Assembly: GCA_008828725.1 (NCBI GenBank)
Contig: MEHQ01003939.1
Span: forward strand, 1 to 64,000
Source: Saccharina japonica
Lineage: Eukaryota > Sar > Phaeophyceae > Laminariales > Laminariaceae
DNA: 64,000 bases
Direction of reading: 5' to 3'
Below, piece by piece: positions 36,201 to 47,150 of this stretch. Each line of letters begins with the position of its first letter. Within the stretch, counting starts at the first letter, position 1. Below the pieces are notes generated by a model. It ran no database searches, had not been told where the DNA came from, and saw nothing but the letters and a program-made list of their open reading frames with translations. The position numbers and the translations under genes were made by a program.

Positions 36201-39200
36201 TATCCGCAGAGAGCATGAGCAGCTGGAGAAGGAAGTGATCCTTCGCGAGCAGGAACTCCTTGAGCGGGAGGCTATCATGCGCGAGCAGGAGTTGCTCGAG
36301 CGAGAGGCCCTCCAGCGGGAGCAAGAGTTGTTCGAGGAGGAAGCGATGCAGCGGGAGCAGGAGCAGCTGAAGGAGGAGGCGCTCCGCCGCGAGCAGGAGC
36401 AGCTCCAGCAGCAGCGGGCTGAGGAGGCTGCTGACAGGGAGCGGGAGCGTCTGTCCCACGCCGCCCGTTCCGTCCAACCGCCGCTTGTTGACGTCGACGC
36501 GCCTTTCCCCCGCGACTCGCACGACAGGAGGCAGCGGGGGGACAGCACTGAGAGCTCCCCGGGGTCCTCGCCCCCCCAGCTCATGCAGCTCACCTCGCAG
36601 GAGCAGCAGCAGCAGCCGCTGGACCAGAAGCAGCAGAAGCACCTGCAGCAGAGGCAGCAGATGCAAAAGCAGCAGCAGAAGCAGCAGCTGACCATTCAGG
36701 TGGGCGAGCCTATCCCACCGTTGCTGCGGCAGGCCCGGAAAAGCAAGGGCGAGGTTACCCCGCCCGCGGTGTCTGCCGGGTCTGGGTCGGAGGAGGAGGG
36801 GGCGTCGCCTGTACCGTCGTCGCCGCAGAAGACGTTCCTCCAGCAGCTCTCGCAGCACTTGGACTGGTTCCAGCCCTGGCGGCGCGGATGGGTGGACTCC
36901 TCCGACAAAGGCAGCTCTAGCTCTAGCTCTAGCGACGACGAGGACTCGCCTAGGGCTAGACGGAGAGAGGCCAAGGACACGGACACGGTGGCGGCGGTGG
37001 CGGCGGCGGCGACTAAACAGTCGCCTGCCGTGCCGAGGGCGGCGGGGAAGCCGCCTCGCCCGGGCGCGGGGCGACAGATGTTTGACGGGAAGGAGGAGGA
37101 AGAGGAGGAGGAGAAGGAGGTGAAGAGGGAAGAGCGGGAGGTGCCGGCGGTCGTGGTGGAGAAGAAGAGGGGAGTTGGTAAAGAGGTGCCGTGGCGTTCT
37201 CCGATATTGTCGCCACAGTTGTCGCCGCCGATGCTGCACCAGCTATCGCAACGGATGGAGGAGCTGCAGCGGCCGGCGTCGGTCATTCCTGTGGAGACGG
37301 TGGAGGTTGAGGTGGAGGCGCTACCGTCTGCGGAGAAGACGGACGCCGTCAGGCAGGCGCGGCTGCAGCTGCAGCGGCAGCAGCAGTGGCAGAAGGAGCA
37401 GAAGGAGCAGCAGAAGAGACAGCGGCAGCAGGAGCAGCAGCAGAGGCAGCAGGAGCAGGAGAAGCAGCGGAGGCAGCAGGAGCTGCAGAGGCAGAAGGAG
37501 CAGCGGCAGCGAGAGCAGCAGCAGCGAGAGAGGCAGCTGCGGGAGCAGCAGCAGCAACGGGAGCAGCAGCAGAGGCTGCTGCTGCTGCAGGAGCAGCAAC
37601 AGCAGCAACTCGAGCAGCAGCAGAGGCAGCAGCGGCAGCTGGAGGAGGAGCAGCAGCAGAAGTTGCGGCGGCAGCAGCAGCTTCGCGAGGCTTCCCAGGG
37701 TGGATCTCAGCCTGCTCCAGCCTACGAAGGGCGTGGTGCGGTGCCCCCGCTCCGTCTTCTCCCGTCCCCGCAACTGATGGCCAATCGGCGGGCCGTGGCC
37801 CACCTCCAGTCGTCGGACCAGTTGGCATCGCAACGCCGTCTGCTCCAGCTCCCCCGACCCCACCCCAGCCAGGAGGAAAGCATCTCCGGCGTGCACAAAA
37901 GCCTGTCGTCAAACGGCCGGCGCAGCACACCTCTGGTCGCTCCGCGGGCAGAGGAGGATAAGGAGGAGCAGCAGGAGCAGCAGGAGCAGCAGCAGCAACA
38001 GCAGTTGCCCGTTCCGCGCCGTTTGGAAGGAGAGCTGCGCGGAACGGACCGTGTCGGGCCGCTGCTGCCGCCGCCGTCGCCACCACCGCCGCCCCCGCCG
38101 CCGCCGCCGGTGCAGCAGCAGCAACAGCGGCAGTCGAGCGCTGGGACGCAAGGGCCTCCTCCTGTCTTCGACGAGGCCCAGGCGGCGAAGTATCAGGCGC
38201 GTAGGGCATCGCTTGCCATACACGACCAAGAACAGCTTCGGCTGGATCAGGTCAAGCAGCAGCAGCTCAAGCAGCAGCAGCTCAAGCAGCAGGAGCTTGA
38301 GCTTCAGCAGCAGCAGCGGGAGCTTCAGGTCCAGCTCAAGAAGCAGCGGCAGCAGCAGCTGGAGCAGGAGGCGCAGGAGAAGCAGCTCCAGCTTCAACAC
38401 CAGCAGCAGCTGCAACAGCAGAAGCAGCTCGAACAGCAGCAGCAGATTCAGCAGCAGCAGCAGCTTCAGCACCAGCAGCAGCTCCAACGGCAGCAACAGC
38501 AGCAGCAGCTTCAACAGCAGCAACAGCAACAGCAGCAGCAGCAGCAGCTTCAACAGCAGAAGCAGCTCCAACAGCAGCAGCAGCAGCAGAAGCAACTTCA
38601 AGAGCGGCAGGAGCAGCAGATTCAACACCACCACGAGCAGCAGCAGCAACAACAGCAGCAGCGACAGCAACAGCAGCAGCAGCAGCTTCAGCAAAGGCAA
38701 CAGACTCCCACCCTGGAGCGCAACCCGTGGGCTCTGGACGAGGCGGAGGTAGCGGAAGCAGCGCGGGTTGCAACAGAAGACGCTCTCGCTGCCGCTGCCG
38801 AAGACAGAGCCGCCCTGAGCGCGGTAGCGGCGGCGGCGGCGGCGGCCTCCGTAGTAGGCGGCAGGGTCAGCACAGGAGGCGCAGAAGACCTGTGGAGGGT
38901 GCGGAACGGCTGCGCCGTCGTCGAGCCCGCGATGCTCATGTCCTCGTCCGAGCAGGAGACGGTCCGCACGTGGCTGCGGACCGGAATTACCGTGAAGAAG
39001 TGGACTGCCAACGGCATCGGCGGCGGCGGCGGCGCCGGCAGCAACGGGACGAGAAAGCGCAAGATGCAACTGGTAGAGGTTGACGTGGGGGCCATGGTTC
39101 GCCGCGGCAGCGTCGGAGACAGCAGCGAGCTCGGCGACTTCGGGGGCGCAGGGAGTGATCACCTCAGAGGCGGTAGCTTCGGCAGCGGCGCGGGGATGCC

Positions 39201-39355
39201 GTGGTCGGCGTGGGCCAAGGGCGGCGCCGGCGGAGGCGACGTTGGTGACGGGGAGGGGGGGGAGTGGTTGGGCAGAGGAGGAGGAGGGGTGGAATCTCGT
39301 TCTGCAGTCGGATAAGGGGAAGGATGTCGCGCACCGACTATCCGCCCTTCGAGAG
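33282..39355 (+). CDS. Exon 4: C2-like strands, 12-residue helical repeats, Gln-rich coiled coil
   Basis: This exon spans 6,074 bases, two more than a multiple of three. It starts after CTATTTTAG (VNGQKRSFLAAEVL) and ends before GTGAGC in phase 0. Exon residues 95-135 (EVTAKVRLL, VGEAWAELP, WARYPL) and 218-245 (GEVRLRLGW, GLAVTVHRC) resemble C2-domain strands. From 34555 the frame gives Glu, Ala and Gln helices, about eleven 12-residue REQELLxxEA units (35974-36414), then Gln-rich coiled coil (37330-38700) and Pro runs. Near 38940-39110, LRTGITVKKW with RKRKMQLVEVD resembles the start of a PH domain. The frame shifts at G runs 34551-34554 and 39255-39262; removing one G at each restores it. 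The C2 and PH readings are inference. Confidence 0.75.
35974..36414 (+). repeat. 36-bp coding minisatellite (12-residue helical unit)
   Basis: About eleven units of the pattern REQELLxxEAxx follow each other with one half-unit interruption (VEEEEL). They code for a highly charged helix like those of trichohyalin. The 12-residue period is neither a heptad nor a hendecad. Confidence 0.8.
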
Positions 39356-39846
39356 GTGAGCGGCGGCGGCGGGTGGGGGGGGAGTGGGGCTTGAAAGGAG
39401 AAGGGAGGGACGAAGGGCTTGGGTCGAGACGGGGTTTCCTGTGTTTTTTAGGCGTTTTTTGTGCTAACATTACCTGGTATATATGTGCGTTTATATACTA
39501 GAACAGGCATTTTTTTTAGGTTCGCTGTGGATGTGTTTTAAAAAAAATGTCTAAAAAAATGCAGCATTCTAAGATGTCTGAAAAAAGTCAACATTGTAAG
39601 ATTCTCGACGAGTGATGGACGTGTGTGTATGTTTTTTTCACCTGGTGTATGTTTGCCGTCTATATACCGCCGCGACCGACCGTGTTGCCTGAAACCGACG
39701 ATTGGGTGCTATCAAAACCCCCTTTTCCCGCTGCAAAACACGCGCTACTATCAAGTATTATGCTCAAGTTTTTTGTCCCAAAAAGTCGTGGATGCGGTTC
39801 TAAAGCGGTTGAATCGGGTTTTCATGTTTTTATTGCGTGCTGGCAG
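39356..39846 (+). other. Intron 4
   Basis: A G-rich start is followed by AT-rich sequence. The acceptor is TTTTTATTGCGTGCTGGCAG. No repeat of note is visible. Confidence 0.65.
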
Positions 39847-39969
39847 GTGACGGAAGACGAAGAGGAGAACACGGTGAGCATGAGCTTCGACGATAGCAGC
39901 AGCGAAGCCGAGGGGCTGATCAAGATTACCTCCCCCTCGGACCCGCGGGTGGTGCTCTTCTTCCGCCAG
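39847..39969 (+). CDS. Exon 5
   Basis: The exon is 41 codons, phase 0 at both ends, between TGCTGGCAG and GTGAGT. It encodes an acidic start and then EGLIKITSPSDPRVVLFFRQ. With the end of exon 4 (VLQSDKGKDVAHRLSALRE) this could be the second half of a PH-like domain (strands followed by the start of a helix). That is an inference from pattern only. Read-through past the donor gives a Lys/Glu-rich tail and a stop at 40128. Confidence 0.75.
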
Positions 39970-40522
39970 GTGAGTGAAGACTTCGACGACTTTCAACTTG
40001 AAAAAGATAAACTGAAAATTGAAAAAATTGAAAGAAAACGTCAACTTGAACTTGAGAAGAAACTGAAAAGAAACGCCAATTTGAAGAAAGTGCGCGATCG
40101 AAGTGTCTATCACACGCCGTTTTACTAAATAATCTGATGAGTTTCGATGAAAAAGTTCGTTATCTCCCACACAACCCAGCTGATGTCTCTTTTTTCTGTT
40201 TTCAATGCTGTACGGTAAGTGGTAAGCTCTACGAGTACGCACTGTGACTATTTAATATTTAAGACCTGAAACGTCAACTTCAACGTGAAACAGTCGGCTC
40301 GAAGGTGAAACCGTCAGTATGAAAAAACGTGAAACGTCGACGTTTTGACACCGAAACGTCAACTTATAGCTCGGGACTCGGGACGGACAACTAACTACCT
40401 TGCACTGGAAAGCTCCTCACGCATATCACCTGGTCGCACGGCGTAATATATTTTGGTAATTTTATTTTGATTGTCTTACGACGGTTTCATGCGGCGTAAT
40501 TTTTTTTTTTGCATTCCGCCAG
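39970..40522 (+). other. Intron 5
   Basis: The first part has repeated CAACTTGAA/GAAACTGAAA motifs. The middle has GAAACGTCAACTT-like repeats (40265-40375). It ends with a T run and CATTCCGCCAG. Confidence 0.65.
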
Positions 40523-40695
40523 GTGGTTGAAAACCGCAATGAGCGAGAGAGGATGACGCGGGCAGCGAAGACGGCATTGGTCGCGCTCGAGATGGGAGCG
40601 ACTTCGCGAGCTATGTCCGCCGCCGCTCAGGACACCGCGTCGAGGTGGAGGAGGGAGAAGGGTCTCGAGGATTTGGAGGATGCTTGCTTGTCCGG
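40523..40695 (+). CDS. Exon 6
   Basis: Begins VVENRNERERMTRAAKTALV after CATTCCGCCAG and ends before GTTAGTG in phase 2. The segment is a likely helix followed by MGATSRAMSAAAQDTASRW. It directly continues the FFRQ of exon 5, giving a long helix as at the end of PH domains. It carries no catalytic motif. Confidence 0.75.
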
Positions 40696-41103
40696 GTTAG
40701 TGCGGTGGTGGTGATGGTAGTGATGGTTAGGGGGGGGGGATGGCGGTGGGGGGGGGGGGGTGGGAAGGGGGATGGGGGTTGGGAGTGGTGGGAGTGGTGG
40801 TGACAGAGGAAGTGGTGGTGGTGGTGACAGAGGGAGTGGTGGTGGTGGTGGTGGTGGTGGTGGTGGTAGTGGTAGTGGTGGCAGTGGTGGTTGGTGTTTT
40901 TCTTGTTTCTTTCCTTCGATTGTGTTGTTTTTCGCTCTTTTGTTGTCGTTGTTGCCGTTGTTGTTATTTTTGTCGTGTCTTATTTATTTTTCTCACTTAT
41001 TTTCCCGTTGCTTTTCTTCGTTTGTTGTTTTTTGTTGCATCTGTCGCTACTGCTGTCGCCTTGCGTTTTTTCTTTTTCTTTTTCTTTTTGCCTGTGAGCT
41101 CAG
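40696..41103 (+). other. Intron 6 with GGT repeat
   Basis: A GGTGGT/AGTGGTGGT-rich block (40700-40890) opens long Val and Gly frames that are not coding. A T-rich stretch then leads to the acceptor TGAGCTCAG. Confidence 0.65.
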
Positions 41104-41230
41104 AGATATCGTGGACGTTCAGGTTAACCTGTCCCTCGACCCAGCGAGTCACTTGAGGGACTCCAGGCCCGCCCGAGAGGAGATCGAGGGCATCATTAAG
41201 GGCCTCGCGCGCTTCGACCGCGGACTCACG
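41104..41230 (+). CDS. Exon 7
   Basis: Phase 2 in, phase 0 out (donor GTGCGG). It encodes DIVDVQVNLSLDPASHLRDS followed by a helical EEIEGIIKGLARFDRGLT. I recognise no domain. The strong pyrimidine tract upstream and exact phase support it as an exon. Confidence 0.75.
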
Positions 41231-41984
41231 GTGCGGTTCAATGAGGCGTTTTTTTGGTCGGGTACCGCGGATTTTTTTCAGATATATTCCCTGTACCCGT
41301 GGCCGCCTACCCGTTTCTGCAAGACCACGACGCACGTGTATTGCGGGTATCACCCGGGTACCCGGAACCTTGGTAACTGGTTAATATACATGGATGTTGA
41401 CGGGTACCCGGGAGTTGTAACCCTCTGGCTAACTGGTGGGGTGTGAGCATGTAGTGATGTGTTGTGTTTGGTTCGGGCACACGTACGGTGTTTTGGTGGC
41501 GCTTTTTTAAGTTTTATGTTTTTTGTTGTGCGTTGAGATGAGAGGTGCATTGGTGCGATAGAGCGTTGATATGTGGTGTGAATAATCTATTGTGCACGGG
41601 TGATGTGCATTGGTGCGATATATAGAGCGTTGATACGTAGTGTTGCTTGTTTTTGTGGTGTCTCCCTTACCCCTTACCCCCACCCCCGATGTTGCCGAAT
41701 GCCCCTCTAACTCTCACCAGCCCCATTCCCCCGCAGCCCATTGCCTCACCCTACACCGCCCCCCTTGTTGTTGGACGCTTCTTTGATCGGTTGATCCTCA
41801 CCCCCCCCCCATCTCGCCTCGAAAGGGATTCGTGATCAATGGTCAAATGACTAAGCGCAAGCAAATGAGTACCCCCCCCTCCCTTTAATCCTCTCTTCTC
41901 GCCCCCCTCCTTCCCTAGTCGCCCCCAATCCTAACCCCCCCACCCCGTGTGTTGGGCGACGCCTCTGTTTTTTGCCCGTTTTAG
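41231..41984 (+). other. Intron 7
   Basis: Contains a repeated GTGCATTGGTGCGATA motif (41547 and 41608) and a truncated poly-C-tailed P1 repeat (41813-41879). The acceptor is TTGCCCGTTTTAG. Confidence 0.6.
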
Positions 41985-42149
41985 CCTCGCCCCGCCGTAA
42001 TGCTGACGCTGAACGAAGTGAGGGAGGAGGCGAGGATTTACTTCAACGGGGACGTACGGCGGGTGTTGAACATCGTGAGGGTGGCGGTGGCGTGCAGGGG
42101 GCCGAAGGAGGCGGCCGACTTCTGCCGCAGGCTCAAGCGACACCCGCAG
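41985..42149 (+). CDS. Exon 8
   Basis: Fifty-five codons, phase 0 both ends. They encode MLTLNEVREEARIYFNGDVR and then VLNIVRVAVACRGPKEAADF with a basic end (CRRLKRHPQ). Helical throughout; no family recognised. The donor GTTTGT is followed at once by a GTGTTTTGTGTG-rich tract. Confidence 0.75.
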
Positions 42150-43756
42150 GTTTGTGTTGATCGTGTGTTTTGTGTTTTTTGTGGGCTTTGTGTGTTTCGA
42201 GTGTTTTGTGTGTTTTGTGTGTTTAGTGTGTGTGTTTGTGTTTGGCGGCGTGGGTTTTTGGTTTGGGAGATGGCCTGTTTTTGGGAGGGACGGGGGAGGG
42301 GCGGGGGGGGGGTTGTACTCATGTCGTGCATGGCCGCAGTCATGTTACCATGTTTAGTCGTATGACCATGGACCCTCGCAAATATTCTGGGTTGAATGCA
42401 TGCGGATTTTTTAATATATATTTTTCGTCTCCGTCTGTGTTGGCGATGAAAAGATGTACGTACGTAGCACTACGCGTACATATGATATATACCTCGGATG
42501 TCCAGACTCAGGCACCATTTGCCGGTACTCGTATATAGATATTACGAGGTGTATCATGCTGCTTCTGTGGGGCGTCGGGACAACAGCACAGCAGTACTTG
42601 AATTCTTTCCGTAAATAAAAAAAAGAAGTCGACACCGGTTGCCCCGATGTTTTTGTAGTTAGCGTCAAATGCTGCTATTCATATTGATAATTGATACCTG
42701 AGAGAAAACGGTCGCCCCGGTGGTCAAGCGGTTAGCGTCAAGTGCTATTTAATAGCATTGGTACCTGCGAGAAAAGAAGGCCGAAGATAATAAATGAGAT
42801 AAGAAAATAAAAATAAAGATGGAATCTTCCCGTAGATCGGTACAATAGCCTGTTTGTCATCCACACCGCGGTTGGTCCGTCCACCTCTAGTTGCTTTGCA
42901 TTGTACTGGCCGCATCGGCGGGACGATGCCGGGCCGACTGCTGACTATATACTACGACTGTTACATTTTCTTTCGTGTGTGTACATATGTCTGTCTTGTG
43001 TTTATTTGTTTCAGGAAACAACAGGATGTGTGGTGTGTGTTGTACGTAGGGAACGTTTAAAACTTTATTTCCAAGTTGGTGCCTTGATCACTCTCTGTTA
43101 TAGGTTACTGCTGTTGCTATTGAATAGACTACAGCAGTAGATGTTGTGACTCCGCTCCGTGGGCGGAAACATGGGACCCGTTTAGACATGAGTATGAATG
43201 GCCAACCGGTCCTTGTATTTATGCCCCAGAGTGATTTTACGGAGTACGAGAGCGCGCTCACATTTTTTTCCGTTCTGTTTTATCTCTCTTTTTTGCTCAT
43301 TGTTGTTATTGTTGTTGTTGTCGTGTGTTTCGCGTCTTTTTTTTCGAGAAAGTTCTCGGCACGCAATCACGAAATGTATCGTGCAACAAGCACGAAAAGG
43401 GCTACCTATACTTGGTATACTATTATTAATAATAGTAACTCTAAAACCTTACGTACGGCATCCAATCAGCCAACTATTAAATATTAATAGACGCAGACCC
43501 CTATCAACCATGGGTAATCGTTACTGCTGTACATACTGCTCTTGTATTATTGCAGAGAGGACCATTCATAGTAAACACGACCAGATCTTGTTGGCAAAAA
43601 TAGGGAAATATATAGGTTTTTGTATCTGCCGTAGGTCCTATTTACTGTAGTCCCCCGAAATAATAGTCTCTTTTCTTACGCACAGCAGTACACAGCAGCA
43701 GTCTATGCCACCCTGCACCGTGCCAACATTTCCCCCGAATGCCGCAATAATGCGAG

Positions 43757-44020
43757 TAACCCCCCCCTTGGGAGATATAGATGACGGCCAAAGGAGGCGA
43801 AACAGGAAAAGGGGATACGAGGATTAGCAAAAAGTTTCTTTGCACGTACATACGTATATAGTATATGGAAACAACGTAATGAGCGCCCAAACGCCGGAGG
43901 TGTCTCTATTAGGAGTCGTATGAACGGTGCTCCGTCTCGAATGGGATGCGTGGTCAATGGTCAAATGACCAAGAGAAGCAACAAATGAGTACGCCCCCCC
44001 CCCCCCCCCCCCCCCCCCCG
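43757..44020 (+). repeat. Poly-C-tailed dispersed repeat, family P1, near full length
   Basis: Same order of motifs as 3121-3367: GGGAGATA, GGCGAAACAGG, GGAAACAACGTAATGAGCGC, GGTGTCTCTATTAGGAGT, CGGTGCTCCGTCTCGAA, then CAACAAATGAGTACG and a 27-C tail. Small internal indels distinguish the copies. Confidence 0.75.
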
Positions 44021-44162
44021 GCCCCCCACCACCCCTCCGCACCGACCTCATCGAGCCCGATATTCCACAGCAGCAAGAAGCAAGCGAAGAATGTCGGCGC
44101 CAGAAGGGTGGGGCGACCTCGTGGAGCAGATATTAGATCTCTCTTACACCCATACCAGTACA

Positions 44163-44318
44163 GTGACGGAAAAAAATATCCCACATAATTCCAGTAGTTT
44201 ACCCCCCTTACCCGAATACGTGGGAGGCAGTTTCTCTAACCCATTCAGAACTGAAGAAAAAACTATCCCACACTAATTCCAAGTATTTGTCCCCAAATTC
44301 GTGGGACCAGTTCTTAAC
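44163..44318 (+). repeat. Two type II palindromic elements in tandem
   Basis: The second unit (44236-44318) is well preserved: AACCCATTCAGAACTGAAG, CACTAATTCCAAGTATTTG and GTGGGACCAGTTCTTAAC. The first (44163-44235) is truncated. Confidence 0.7.
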
Positions 44319-44775
44319 CGGGTTACCTAAAATTCCCCGTTGGGGAACATGGCTATGATAATTTATTTTGACGCATATTTTGCACTATTACTATTTAATA
44401 GTAAAACGGACACGATTGTGTCACGATTTTCTTCGTTTTCAGTAGTAGACAAACACTGTTAGTGGATCTTCCTAAGGTAGCTAATTAGCACTCTGATTGG
44501 CCAAGCAAGCACTGACCACTGGCATAGGGTTCGGGTTAGGGTTAGGGTTGTCAATCTAGGGTCACACTACACTACCAGACAAAACCCCCATTATTAAAGA
44601 TCCACTATCACCCTTTGTCCACCCCTCCTTGCGACACCCCCGGGATGTCATGTCAACCACAATCCGGGGGGGGGGGGGTTAGCTCGCATTATTACGGTAA
44701 AATGTAGGACCCTAAAATGTATATATTAATACCAGACAGGGATCATGCATCATGCATACGTACGTACGTACGCTG

Positions 44776-44868
44776 TACTACTCTGTCCCTAAATACAAGG
44801 AACGTTAACGTTTGTATACAATTAGTGAATCAAAACGGTCCTTATATTTAGGGACATATTAGTCGTAT
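44776..44868. mobile_element. Stowaway-like MITE
   Basis: Ends TACTACTCTGTCCCTAAATA and TATTTAGGGACATATTAGTC are inverted repeats. The inner parts carry AAGGAACGTT and AACGGTCCTT. Confidence 0.65.
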
Positions 44869-45336
44869 ATTGTTTCGCTTGTGTTTCATGTTTTGTTGTG
44901 GCCCCGTATTACGTACAGCAGTACACTCGAAGCAAGTTTAAAAAAAAAAAGTGATTCCTGCGAAATCAAAACTTTTATTGTCACGCCGCACGGAACTACT
45001 TTGTTTTTTTCCCCATCCCATTCATATACGTACACGTAGAGCCTGTAACCCTGGAGCTATCATACGACAGCCAGTTATTAATAGTAGTACTGACCGTATA
45101 TACTGACTCTTTGAACAAATAGTTTCCTTAAACCAGCTACGAAAGCAAACGTATCTCTCGCGACGAAAGTAATTTTTGGTGGGCACGAATCTCGGGGGGG
45201 GGGATTGTGAATGATGAATGGCATGGAATCATGAATTTCATGAACGTGTTTAATTTGTTTTTGCATGAGCTTGTGAATGCATGAACGTTTGCTCCACACG
45301 AGGGAAATATCACGATCTACAGCAGTAGACCATCTA

Positions 45337-45433
45337 TTAACCCTTATAGGACTGGAGTCCCGTTTTGGGGACAAATTACTTAGAATTAGAGTGGTATGTC
45401 CCCAAAACGGGACTGCAGTCCTAAAAGGGTTAA
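45337..45433. mobile_element. Type I TTAA palindromic MITE, best-preserved copy
   Basis: A 97-bp element from TTAACCCTTATAGGACTGGA to the complement ending TTAA. The core is ATTACTTAGAATTAGAGTGG. The inverted repeat extends for about 36 bp on each side. Confidence 0.8.
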
Positions 45434-45596
45434 TAGATTATTCACGTATGCAGATCCCTACCTAGCCTCCCGTTATGTTATACTGACTGTGCAGGATCTG
45501 TGTGGTACAGGATCTGTGTGGTACATATCCCACCCAGGAGACCTTTTTCTAGATAATGCAGGCTATATCTTATATGCGGCTCCCATGCGTCAACAT

Positions 45597-45880
45597 GAGC
45601 TATATATACAGATCATACAGATCATACAGATCGCACAGATTATACGGATCACACAGATCACACAGAGCTTACCGATAATACAGACCATCAGACCATACAA
45701 ATCATACAGATCATGAGATATATAGGATACACTTCATACATATCATACAGATCATACAGAACATACAGATCACACAGAACATACAGATCATACAGATCGT
45801 ACAGAACGTACAGATCACACAGAGCATACATGTCATACAGATCAAACAGATCATACATATGATACAGATCAGGAATCTAT
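45597..45880 (+). repeat. ATCATACAG satellite
   Basis: A degenerate 9-10 bp unit (CAGATCATA) is repeated across about 280 bp. Related GATCATACA sequence reappears at 47385-47700 and 63060-63140. Confidence 0.75.
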
Positions 45881-46289
45881 CCGCCCTGAAATAATCTATC
45901 ATTTTATATCATGGAGTTGGAATCGACTACGTATCCTTCCGAAGTGTGGAGTAGTGTCTGATAAGGCTCTATTAATAGTGCGGAGGACCATAGTAAATAT
46001 ACCAAATATTGTTAGTAAAAATACGTCCTGTTTACTATGGCCCCGCAATACCTGGTATTGATGATGCGGGGCTGATGGACGGCCAATTGTGTACCATTCT
46101 GGGCCTTAATATAAAGACCGTTTCCTTTACATATTAATGATTGAACGATCCTTGTACATATGTCCGCCCATAGTTTTACTAGTGGTACCAGGCATTGCCC
46201 CAGTTGGTCACTCCTGCTAATAGATTGTAAGGGTTGCCTTGGGGTTCGACTCTCGGCTGGTGCGTTTGGCCTGTACAAAACACATTTTT

Positions 46290-46560
46290 TTCCCGATGGC
46301 TGTTCCACGTGCCATGACCTGGGCCGCGGGTTGGGCCAAGAGGTCTTGAAAAGCTTACGAGACGTGTCGGGTCGGGTCGGGTCGGGTCGGGTCGGGTCGG
46401 GTCGGGTCGGGTCAGGCGATATTCGAAATTTAACGGACCGGGTCGGGCCAGGTGACCGATTCCGACTCGACCCGCGAGTGTTGACCCGACCGGTGAACGG
46501 CCGTGTTTTTTTTCTCAGAGTCTTATCCCGTCGCCGAAACAGCAGTAGTAGTGGTCCACC
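46290..46560 (+). repeat. (GGGTC)n-bearing repeat
   Basis: Eleven GGGTC/GGTCG units (46366-46420) are followed by degenerate GGGTC and GACCCG on opposite strands. Similar palindromic blocks occur at 48205-48345, 51593-51838 and 56897-57020. Confidence 0.65.
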
Positions 46561-46617
46561 TGCTGATGGCGAATCTTTCAAAGATGGCCATTTACGCACT
46601 CTGGTTGGCTCAAGGGG

Positions 46618-46704
46618 TACCACTCTCTGTCCCGAAATATAACCAACTGTTACACATTGGTATTTAATTAAAACGTTGTTTATATTTCGGGACAGAGTTG
46701 TATA
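46618..46704. mobile_element. Stowaway-like MITE
   Basis: Ends TACCACTCTCTGTCCCGAAA and TTTCGGGACAGAGTTGTATA are inverted repeats. The interior reads ATATAACCAACTGTT and AACGTTGTTTATAT. Confidence 0.75.
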
Positions 46705-47036
46705 GCATAAGCGGCTCAATCAACCTAGAATATTTCCAGGCCACAGCAGTCACCCCAAGCGGGCCGAATCAACCTAGAGTTCTTTCCAAGCGCAGCATCC
46801 AAGCCCGTCTGGTGTTACCATGCTCGGCATGCTATATAGAACTGGTCACTGGCTTGGGGTTGGGGTTAGGGTCGGAGGGTCGGCAATGAGGCGCCAAGCC
46901 ACAAAAGCTTCAATTGATGTTCAATTTAACGAGTTTGGCCGTTTTTGTTGAAAAACCGATGCAAATGCTCTTGTTGCATGTATGGGTTTGTTCACGCACT
47001 GTATTTTTCTGCCTCCACAACTCTGGACCGCCGCAG

Positions 47037-47150
47037 GTGAATGCCGTGATGTGGGAAGACCCCCGGTCCCGGTCCGACGCGCGAGAGGGTTTCCAAGGCG
47101 TGAAGGCGTACGTGGAACTGAAGATTTCGAAGCACGTCGTGCAGGTCGAG
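47037..47150 (+). CDS. Exon 9
   Basis: Thirty-eight codons, phase 0 both ends, between GACCGCCGCAG and GTGAGC. They encode VNAVMWEDPRSRSDAREGFQ then VKAYVELKISKHVVQVE. No known domain. It follows a 4.9-kb intron and is in frame with both neighbours. Confidence 0.75.

Larger units (their letters stand above)
42150..47036 (+). other. Intron 8, repeat-rich
   Basis: Nearly 4.9 kb without an exon-like segment. It contains a poly-C-tailed P2 copy (42299-42385, -), a tRNA-like degenerate tandem (42640-42775), a P1 copy (43757-44020) and type II copies (44163-44318). It also holds Stowaway-like copies, a type I MITE (45337-45433), ATCATACAG satellite (45600-45880) and a (GGGTC)n block (46366-46420). 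Confidence 0.6.

Noticed and set aside
39961-40128. Extension of exon 5 into a Lys/Glu-rich tail
   Set aside because: A strong GTGAGT donor at 39970 and exact phase to exon 6 favour splicing. The tail is made of repeated CTTGAA/GAAACTG motifs.
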